The position numbers and the translations under genes were made by a program. From positions 83,660,958-83,724,957 of the forward strand of contig CP136069.1 in the NCBI GenBank assembly GCA_032622095.1: a stretch of DNA of 64,000 nt, given 5' to 3'. The number at the start of each line of letters is the position of its first letter. Position 1 is the stretch's first letter. The DNA is from Siphonodentalium dalli (lineage: Eukaryota; Mollusca; Scaphopoda; Gadilida; Siphonodentaliidae). Below are positions 34,801-46,800 of the stretch, piece after piece. The notes beneath the pieces were generated by a model. The model saw only the letters and a list, made by a program, of their open reading frames with translations. It searched no databases and was not told where the DNA came from.

Positions 34801-37800
34801 TGTAATTGAACTTATTATCTGAACATTTCCCATCAATGAATAGGATTCCTTGTGCACTTTCTATTCTCTGTCATCTACTCGTATTTCGTGAACATTCCTC
34901 CAGATGAATAATAAACGATTCCAATGTATAGTTTTATGACTGATTGGGAGAATCCATTAAGTATAGAAAGGGTTAATATAAGCTACATAATGCTGAACAA
35001 CTTACTCTCTTACCGTTTTTGTAAAAGTTTACTGGGGAGCCTTTCACCACCTTTATCACATGCATATTGTTTACTATGGATACGTTAAACCGTTCGTAAA
35101 CTGTTGCAGTATTATAAGACCATTAATTCAAATAAGAAATGAACGGCAGTTTCAGGGACCAGCCTACAGGCCGACTTGGACTTGTATTCGCTGAAAACAC
35201 AAGAGATATGGATTCGCAGCCTATTGTTCGCCGTTTCAAATCCCATGCCAAGTTGTGACCCTTGAGCAAGGTCGCTCGAACTGTGTCCGTTTGGCACCAC
35301 TCATGCATTAAATGAGTACCAGTCAGCTTGTCATACTGTTGAGTATCAATCGGTTCACCGGTTGGCTTGTACACATGACTGGAGTAATATTGTAATGTTT
35401 AAAAGCGTGTTAGAGCAAGTAATTGGTTAATCGCTATATAAAACCGTCATTATGGGTCAGAAACACATGTTCAAACGTACGGTCTTGCAGATAAAGATGG
35501 ATAACTCTAAAATCAAGTGGTAATAAAGAGTTATCCATCTTTATCTGCAAGAACGTCCGTTTGACCACGTGTTTCTGGCCACAAACAACTGAAATAACAA
35601 ACTTCAAAAATCGATATCTGATCAATCTGAGCTTTGACGGGTAGGTTCCTCTACTCAAATCAAATATTTTTTACCCCCGAAGCCAAAGAAATAGTAATTT
35701 AGGAGCGCCTGATCGGATTGAGTACCTTTAAGCTACATGAGAATGATTCGAAACAACTAGTCATAACTTCCAGAGGTAAATATCAATGAATATTCAAGCA
35801 TACTTGTAAATAAGATCCACACAAAATAGGTGACGGGCATCATGTAGCTAACGACCCAGAAAATATAACTCTATACCTGATAATAAATTCTAGAAACACA
35901 GAAATTATATTAAATTTCTCTAAAAGTTTACATACAAAGAACTTGAGCAAAGGCGTCGATGTATTCACATGTGAGAAGTGGAACAGGAAGCTCTCTCAAA
36001 AACTGTTTTAAGAGACTTGCAGCATCATGGACATTAACATCGTTCAGTGAAAATGATCCACGGTGATAGGTGTTCTCTATATCTTCTCGGATTTGCTACA
36101 AATAAAAAGGTATACCAAATTGATTTAAAGTGATGTGAAACACTCCGGTTGGGTGATCAAATTGATATGGAGAATAATCTTGCTCAAAGTAGTTATTTTT
36201 TTACGAATATTAATCCAAATTGATAACACACACCATCATTCTTATATTTTAATTAATTGCAATGACTCTGGATGGCAAAATCATTCGCGTTAGTTTGTCG
36301 CCGATTGTCGCAGTTTATAGTGGAATTTACAAAACTCGCTAAAGTGATGTGAAACACTCCGGTAGGGTGATAAAATAGAAATGAGAATATTATGGCTCAA
36401 AGTAGTTATTTTTACGAATATTAACCCAAATTGACAACACACACCATCATTCTTATATTTTAATTAATTGCAATGACTCTGGATGGCAAAATCATTCGCG
36501 TTAGTTTGTCGCCGATTGTCGCATCCCGAATTGAGGTGTAAATATTTACAATTGAGCATAGTTCAGCCGATGTTTTCTATGGAGTGGTATGGTCGATTCA
36601 TTTGAAATTTTCAGTGATCTTAGTAGAATGATACATTCCCCCAGGTTAGCATAGCGTCTGAGTACTAATTAAGTTATAAGTTCATCGCACTCGAACACAA
36701 GTCCATAATATGTCTTTAAGATTTTTTTATAAGTTATTTTCTATTAACATGGACAGCAAATGTAGCTCTTTTTAGAACATTACTATATTATTTGATTGAA
36801 AATCTATGTTTTGAAACACCAGATTTTTCTTGTGGGTTTGTTCTGGAACATGAATTAATCCAAACATCTTTAACATGTTGACTGCCATAATCTTATAGTG
36901 TAACCTTCCTGGATGCCAACCTGAGATTAACATCTTTTCTCTGCTATATGACATTATGACGTCGTGTGCTGGACTGTTGACATTATTGCCATTTTCCAGT
37001 GGGAAAATATAACTGGTATATCACAAGAACCATAAAACTGACTCAGTTAAAAGACTATTATCGTTCACAATCATACACTTTTTGAAACTTCGAGATATAG
37101 TTATTCAGATGCACTAATCTCTGAGTTCCAGTTATGTATATTGGCCTGCTGCTAGTGTGCTGAAGTAGGTCCATAGTACCTAAGGACCATATGGCATACA
37201 GCGTGCACTTTTACGTCAGCAATAGTTACGGACTTCATAGCAGCGAAGAGGTTAAGTATTGAATAGGCAGATTATGCCATTTTACCAGCCTCAGACCCCA
37301 AAACTGAGCAGGCATTTAACTTAAGTCTTAACATGCAAAAAATGCACTATGAGATAACTCATAGTCAGCAACGTGCAATGCCATCTCATGGTATTATTTA
37401 CTGGGTGCCGACTACGAGTTATCTCATACCCACACTTTGCCACATTTTTTTCTCATGAATATCTTGTCAGATGTTCATATCAGATACTTTAAATCATAAT
37501 CACGTGCTGATTCCTGGAGTACCATACACTGATTATGACTATGAGATAACTCATTGCCAGGAGGAAATATCATATCCCACATGCCAGGATTTCATGGGCG
37601 CGAACTATAAGTTATCTCGTACGACATTTTGACATGTACAATCTTACACGTATCACCATATTACTTCAGAATTGTGGCTACAATTCATTAACATGAACTA
37701 ACTTGTCATTTTGAGGATCCACTCAATTTAAGTAGTGTTCAGACGAGTGTGTTGAAATTGGATTACAGACAATAACACTAAGACATTCAGATGGCTGCGA

Positions 37801-40800
37801 TGAGTCCGTTATGGTGTATCGTTTAATGGAGAGATCCTCTTTACAATGCAATGTAACATCTTACAGTAATGCCATAAATAAACGACTCCTTAACCACAGC
37901 AGAATTATATATATATATAAATCTTTATTTTCCTCCATAACTGAAGAGTTATATATATAATTTATATCAACACAATCAACACTCCCACCACCAGATAACA
38001 CATAAATGAAAAAATCCTAAATCCTAAATGTTACATCAATAGGTGAACTCTAGATCTGTCTACTGTTAGCGAAATCAATGGAATATTTTGAACATTTACA
38101 CATGACTAGCTGATACACAGGCAAACCCATGTTGATGTTCAAAATCTCACCCAAATCCAAACAGACAAATATAAATAAGAAATCAATATACAAAGTTAAG
38201 ATAAAGTAATTGCCACACAACAATCTGGTACAAGTTTACAAGCAGACATAACCATATAGACGGCATATGTATACACCATATAAACATTCTCATATACACG
38301 AACACTCATATTGATACTATATGCTTAATATGAGAATATAATATGAGACATAATATTACACATACGTATAAGACTGAAGTTCCCGAATTGAAATTGGTGA
38401 TGTTCACCCATTAGTCACCTCGATCATGCATTTTATCTTCTGCAAATTAGGGGATATAGAAACTGAACAGAAGGGAAAAAGTAACTTGAAAACAATGTTA
38501 ATTTCAGACTATAGATACTTCCTAGAAGATGAGTCCTATCCCCAGAGGGTGAATTTAGTGATGCCAGCCCAGTGTGCGAGGTAGCGTCACTAAATTCACC
38601 CTCTGGGGACCTCATTCTGCCAATGACAGACACAATATTTTAAGGCTTGGTCCTTTAGTAGTATTGAGATTAAAAATACCTTCATTCTAGTTGCCGATCC
38701 ATTGACTCGAAGGATCCCTTCAGCATCTATTCCATTATCGTATAAATGATGAATGAGCTGGAAGACAAAGGATTAGACCTTGGTGTTAAACCTTCCTTGA
38801 CTGAATGGATTCTCCCTTTTGGTTACAAAAGAATACATTGGAATGTTCTGTTATTCATCTGTAGGGATGTTCAGGAAATAGATAAACAGAAGACCAGAAG
38901 AATTCCTATTCATTGGCAAGCCTCAATATAATTGTTATTTGACTGTCTGACATTTTGTCAGGCACCAAACAAACATGGTCTGACATTTCAAAATGAGGCC
39001 TGACATGTCTTATTTATCACCTGAAATAATGCCAAGTGAAACTAATTGTCTCAATTGTCACTTGTTTACTATAAAAATTGCAAATCTGCCCACACTGGCA
39101 CAACACCAAACATGCTTGCCGATTTCCCGCTCAATTATAATGTTATAGAAATCTTCAATTGCTCTGATATCGGCACTGTTACTAATACCATCTAAGGGTA
39201 GGCCTATCATTATGAACATATGATTGTATGATTTGAAAAACCCAGATTTTGGCAAAACAAATCATTAAAGCTACTCTCCAATAGAATAAATATCATTTAA
39301 CAGCACACTATATCAATTTATTTTGCAAAATATCACATTACCAGTGATATTTTTCCTTAAAAATACGTCTATATTTCAACCTGACATTATGTCAGACAGT
39401 TTCAAAGAAGAGCCTGACAACCCTATGAAAATCTTAATTTGGCATCTGACAATTGTCCATGTCAGACCACTTATTTGGAACCTTGTTCATTGTAACAAAT
39501 GATCAGACAATAACTTCAACAAATGACCTAAGGTCGTTTGTTTAACTTGATTATTATCTAATCATTTCCTATGGGAACTACTCGCCAATGAGTATTTAGA
39601 AATCAAAGGTTATTTTTCCTTGAATCAAAGGCTGTTGAAAGCAATTGTGCTCCTAGGTATATGTTAGAATCAGAGGCGTATTGGTGTGATGGGTAGGGAG
39701 GGCCCTGCTAGTCGCCATTTTTCAACATGTTTGAAATGCGATATCGATTCAGGAGGCTGATGTCGATATCCAATCGAAAAGGCTGGCCACTGGTGCATAT
39801 ATACTGTAGGTGCTCAAAGTCGGTCCGATTTCTTTCCTATATGGCATCAGGGAAATTTATGTACACGAAATATTTTTTGAAAGAAAATAACATCACCTGT
39901 GCAAATCTCCAGTTGTATAATTTATATACATTCCTGTTAAGTTTTAGAAATTAAACTAAACAATTACGCAGTTTTCAGTTTGATCATTAATCTTGATGCG
40001 ATTCGATATTATTACCTTATAATCTGCAGATAAATTTGTGCTGTGACACTAACTAGCAATATATTTACATGTACACCCACAATCATTCAGTTTGCGAAAA
40101 TAAAGAACATACATATATATATATACAGGCCTATATCCATCCTGATAACTACTTTAATACCGATTGATCATAAAATACTAGGCTCTTTGGGCAATTTTTC
40201 TGTATACCAACCTCTCTAATTTCACACACTATGTGTGTTGCAACAAATATTGTGGATGTGTCATGCATATTGCATCATCCTGCACAAAAATCACAACCAG
40301 ACCTGTTACCCTAAAAAAATATTTTCCGGGAGATTGGTCACTCGTTTCCGTGAGATTGAGGTCACCGTCCGGGAGATTTTTAAATTGGACTCCTTTTGCA
40401 TTTTTTTAATTTCAATAAAGAAAAAATTCAACAAAATTTCTTATTATCTATCACACAGAAACATGCAAGTTTGATAACAATTAACAAAGTATTCTTCAGG
40501 AAAACAGTTATTGTGCAGTTATACATTTTATTGTCTCATTTATAGAGAAAACATTGCAGGCCACGACGTATCAACAACGATAAACTACTTTCGGTTTCAT
40601 TTACATCTCAAGAGATTTCAACTGTCATGTTAAAAAGTACAATTCAGGAACGGACTTGTAAAGTTTAAAATCTAGAACGCATGTTTCTTTTGATTTTTAT
40701 CATACCATTTCAAGAGACCACGAGTCCTTCAACTTTGAATCATATCGTCGGCGTTTTGCCTGTCTTTCCGCAGAATCAGACATTTAAAAAATATAATGTA

Positions 40801-43800
40801 TTGTCGCCAATTTACTGAGACATATATAAATGACCATATATAGGGGTCTCTGTTTGTATACAATGCAGGAGCCGATTTCGAATTTAGGCCGAAATGCTTA
40901 AAGGTACTCAATCCGATCAGAGGGTCCCCATCTCAACAGATTCCAACAACAACAATCCGATCAGAGGGTCCTATATTACTATTGGCTTTGGGGGTAAAAA
41001 ATATTTGATTCGAGTTGAGGAACCCATCAAACAAAGCTCAGAGTTATTAGATATTGATTTTTGAAATTTGTTATTTTCTCGAGATGAGTACTAATAATTG
41101 CATTCAATTTCGTAATCTGCTCGAGATGTGTACACCAAAACACTATTCAAACAGACAAGGATGGATAACTCTAAAATCAACTGGTAATAATAACGCAATT
41201 TTGACTGTGTTCTGGGCCAGAAAGTATTCCCGATAATGAAAAATAATAGATTTCTAAAATCGATATTTAACAAATCTGAGCTTTGATGGGTGACTTCCTC
41301 GACTCGAATCAAATATTTTTGACCCCCGAAGCCATTGAAATAGTAATTGAGAGGAGTTTTATCGGATTGAGTACCTTTAAAGCTTGTTTGCAATCCAATA
41401 TGAAAACAATCTGGCATAGTTAATATTAGTTTTATAACGTGAGGTTCATTCATCCTTTGTTTGTTAAAACATGTGGGTGACAAACCATTTATTGTCGGAC
41501 TAATTACCCGCGGCACATTCAAATGGCAGCTACTCCAAGCTATCGTGTTATCATTGCGTAACAGCAGTGTCTGCACCGGATGCTAAACAATCACACCCAG
41601 GTAGTCTTGCATATTCTCGCTTACCGCGTTATAATAAAATGAAAACGAAAGTAACTTTTTATTATTTTTTTGTTTGAGAAGATTGTTTTAAACCGTGAGA
41701 TTAGGAGGTGTCGCCGTGACACCGTGAGATGCATGGTGAAAGCGGGAGTCTCACGGCGAATCCGTGAGAAGTAACAGGTCTGATCACAACATTTTGACAA
41801 TGATTGGGATAAATTGGATACTTGTAAATATTTGAATGGGGGAATCCGATTTGTGTCGACACTGAATCTCACTGGTGATATCGACATTGAATCAAATGTT
41901 GAATTTCCTCAGTGCCTTAACCCTTTGAACCCTGGCTCCCCACAACGATCGACACCCTGACCCTGGGCTCCCAGTGTTATTTTTTATATTGTGGCCAGTG
42001 TTTAGATGTATGGTGTTGTTTATGTTCAAGTGGTGTCACATTTCTGAAACTTAAGATATATGTTCCCCATGGACCACTGATTATTTTACGATCTGGTTAC
42101 CTTGCCACGTGGTCAGTCCCTGGTAACGGTGGCTAGGCATCTACCCAATATTGAAAGTAAAATACAATTATAGCTTTTACGGTCGTAATTCAGCCCAAGG
42201 AAGTGGCGTTTTTTGATGCAGTCAACACCCTATTGTGAAATTTGAGATATATCTGGCCAGAAGTCTGATCCTAACTTGTATTAAGGGTAGCAACGGTTGC
42301 TAAGCAAATACCCCAAATGATCGAATGACACCATTGCCCCGTGAATCCAATTGTATTATGCCCCAATTTAGACATTCTTGGCATGCACATGCTGATGGTT
42401 ATGTTCAAATGGTGCTACAGGTCTGAAATTTTACAGGTATGTTCCCATGGGCCACTGTGTATTTTTTTTAGAACGGTATACTTTGCCACACGATCACTCC
42501 CTGGTAACGGTTTCTAAGCAATTACCCGGAACTGAAAGTATAATGCAATTATAGCTTATAGCGTCGTATAATTCCGCGCTAAGAAACGTCATTATCTATG
42601 CAGTCAATACCCTATTGTGAAACTGGAGATACATCAGGTCAGAAGATTGAACTTACATGTAGTTTGTATTTAACGGTATCAATGGTTGCTAAGCATATAG
42701 CCCAAGTGATCGAATGACACCACTTCCCTGTGCATTCAATGGCATTACGTCCCGTTTTAGACATCGCCTATAGGGCACGGTGACGGTCATATTCATATGG
42801 TGCCACGAGTCTTAAACTTTACATAATTGCTCAATAATGCACGATTTGACCACGTGTTTGTAATGTGCATGCGCAAATAGATCGGACTAGATGGTATTGT
42901 GACCATGCAACCCATTTCCACAGTACTACTCTGGTGCAATGTCAAAACGTGCATCTGTATAACGCAAATTGATGTACTATGGAGATCCTTGATGTGATTG
43001 TATCATTTCACAAAAATCCATACATTTATCAGTTTATCCTATGCGCATGCGCGAAACAAATCGACTCAAATAAGAAACTGCGTGCGCCTTCCTCACATAT
43101 GAAAGAACACTGATTATGTATGCAATACTAATTTAAACCAAAAAGAGTGATCGAAATGGTGTATTTCTACAATCCTGCGAACCGCGCAACAATGTAGAAC
43201 TTTACCCGAATCGATTCAAATAATATACGTTTGTTGAATTCTGCGCATGCGCATGTGTTTTCTACCCCAACTAGTCGGCAACAAACTCATGCACATGCAC
43301 CCATGGCACTGCTGAAGTTCCTTGGGATCATTTACATAGATAAAAGTGGATATACCAATGGTTATGACATGTATACACATGCTACATAGGTCTATGATGT
43401 CACTGAATGCTTCTGGCCGCTTTTGCGGCCAGTCGGGTGTATGATCGTTTTCTGGCTGGCGGCTTTTGCGGCCAGTCGGGTTCAAAGGGTTAATGTTGGA
43501 GAGGACAACCTTACGAACCTCTGGATTTTCTATAATTTAAAGAAATAACACTATGCTATTTAACCCTTTCAGTGCCAAGTACAATTTTTGTATCAACCCA
43601 TATTTCCTTGATCAATTTTCAAATTTATTGATTATAAATGAGCTCTTTCCATTTTTCAAATTTATTGATTATAATAATGTGATACATTGATGGAAAGAGC
43701 TCTATGAGCTCTTTCCATCAATGTATCACATTATTATAATCAATAAATTTGAAAAATGATCAAGGAAATATGGGTTGATACAAAAATCGGACTTGGTACT

Positions 43801-46800
43801 GAAAGGGTTAAATCTATTGCTAATGGAGAAACTAGTCTCACCTGTTTAAATATTATGGGAACTGTAGTTCCTGGATGATGCTTTTGGTCATGTTCCACCA
43901 ATACACTTAAAGGAATTCCAAAAACGCCATGATCTTCAAAGTACAAGAAATAGACAGTAAAAACAAAGAAAACTTAGCACGGTACAATAAATAATATTTT
44001 GTGAGTATATTAATATACTGAATATATGGATCTATGATAGTTCAGTATAATCGGGCTCTCTTTTTAGGAAAAATGTATTATACCCTCAAAATATTTTTTT
44101 CCCAGTAAGTGAGCCCTCATAACCTGATTGACACAAGGTCGGAGATATAATCTATATAGTTCAGTATATGAGGGCTCCACTACCGGAACAATATTATTTT
44201 GAGAGCATAATAAATTTTTCAAACAAAAATAGCCCGAATATACTGAACTATCATAGATCCATATAGTTCAGTATATAAGAGCTCCTTTATCGGAAAAATA
44301 AGATTACATGTCTCAATTGAAAAGTAACTTTCACTAGCAAATTAAGCCCATCGATTCATAATAAAAACATGTATAATCGCATACAGATATGCTAAGCAAT
44401 ACATGTATGTACGGTAAATGCTTGTAATAAAGCAAAATGGTGCACAAATTTATTACTTCATCTTATCATTTCATCGTAGTTGCCCCCATTCTAATATACT
44501 ATTACCCTGGACTCCCAAGCTACAGTTGCATGATGTTGACATTTTATTTCCATATTAACATTTATTACATGCTTGTTCCTAGAATTTCAGTGTTCTTGCT
44601 GTGACATATTTACAAATCCATATGCCCCATGTGTGAGATACGCATCCGATTGACATCACTTGACGTATTATAAATGATGTTCACCTCAAGCATGAAACCG
44701 GAACATAAAATAATATCAGATATGGCAAAACTTATACCATCGCGTTCTTGTTCTATCCTTCCGAGCTGGCAATCATGCCGTATCAACAAATACATTAACA
44801 CACTCGTGTTGCTCTGTATATTTAATTATTTAATAATTCCCCAATGCCAATATCGTCACTATTGCCAAACTTTCCACTTAGTTATCCATATTATTTTATT
44901 GATATTGACTTATCATCCTTGCCATATTCTCAACAAAATCCCACAAGCCTATCTGACTTGACTGACTCAAAATCTTTGTTTTTGGATCAGAACAATCACT
45001 GGTGGAATTAGTTTATACTGGGTGTATTAATGTTGTCCATTAAGGTCGAAAAATGCATGTTATTTTTTATGCAAATATTTTAATGTTACGGGCCCGCTTC
45101 ATGAAAGAATTACGCAAATAATTTGAGATCTTGAGCATATTAGCCAAGTCTGCAAATAGCGTGTGTGTCATTTGCAGAATGAGGTCCCCAGAGGGTGAAT
45201 TTAGTGATCTTATCCCGCACTGTGGGCTAGCATCACACAATTCACCCTCTGGGAACCTCATTCTGCTTAAGTTTCAACTGCTGTGGGAGACCTAGGATCA
45301 GATTGAAGTTCCCCCAGTTGAAGTCGGTGATGTTCACCCATTGGTTACTTCGATTTTGCATTTTATGTTCTGAAAATTAGGGGATATAGAAACTTCTCAG
45401 AAGGGAAAATCTAACTTAAAAACAATGTTAATATGAGACTTTAGATACTTCCCCGAAGACGAGGCTTAAGCAAAATGAGGACCACAGAGGGTGAATTTGG
45501 TGATGCTAGCCCACAGTGTGTGATAGCATCACTAATTTCACCCTCTGGGGACCTCATTCTGCAAATGACCACTGTTTGCAGGCTTGATATTAGCACATAG
45601 ACTGCTTTATGATGACTCACCTTTTACTTTCCTTTTGACTTTTCGCTTTGAGAATGTAATGCTATTTGAATCAAGCAATGCAGTGACTTCTATGAGAGCC
45701 CAGGGGCGAATTCTAATGATGTCATCTTTACTAAGATCTTGGAATCTAGTTATTCCAAGTTTGTTGTCCAGTATCTCTACTTCCTGGAGTGATAAAATAA
45801 AAGGCAATTAACCCTTTCATGGCTGGAGCTTCCTGAAATTTTGCGAAAACCCTGTGCCAATGCATTCTCTTATATATGCGAGTCTCCCATAGGGAGCCTC
45901 GCATATATAAGAGAATTAATTGGCCTAGCAGTATTGACCTTACAAGCCAGTGCATTCTCTTACACATGAGAGGCTCCTATATACGAGCCCCTGCGGCGCA
46001 TAAGATACTATGGGTGGCGGGATGGGGTGGTGGGTGACTACTACCTATATACGAGCGCCTGCGGCGCATAAGATACTATAGGTGGTGGGATGGGGTGGTG
46101 GGTGGGTACTACTTATATACGAGCGCCTGTGGCACATAAAATACTATGGGTGGCGGGATGGGATGGTACTACCTATATACGAGCCCCTGCGGCGCATAGG
46201 ATATTATGGGTGGCGGGATGGGATGGAGGGTGGGTACTACCTATATACGAGCGCCTGCGGCGCATAAGATACTATTGGTGGCGGGATGGGGTGGTGGGTG
46301 GGTACTACCTATATACGAGCGCCTGCGGCGCATAAGATACTATTGGTGGCGGGATGGGGTGGTGGGTGGGTACTACCTATATACGAGCGCCTATGGTGCA
46401 TAAGATACTATGGGTGGCGGGTGGGATGGTGGGTGTGTACTACCTATATACGAGCCCCTGCGGCGCATAAGATACTATGGGTGGCGGGATGGGGTGGTAC
46501 TACCTATATACGAGCGCCTGAGGTGCATAAGATACTATGGGTGGTGGGATGGGATGGTGGGTGGGTACTACCTATATAGGAGTGCCTGTGGAGCATAAGA
46601 TACTATGGGTGGCAGGATGGGGTGGTGGGTGGGTACTACCTATATACGTATACTATGGGTACTACCTATATACGAGCCCCTGCGGCGCATAAGATACTAT
46701 GGGTGGTGGGATGGGGTGGTGGGTGGGTACTACCTATATACAAGTGCCTGCGGCACATAAGATACTATGGGTGGCGGGATGGGGTGGTGGGTGGGTACTA

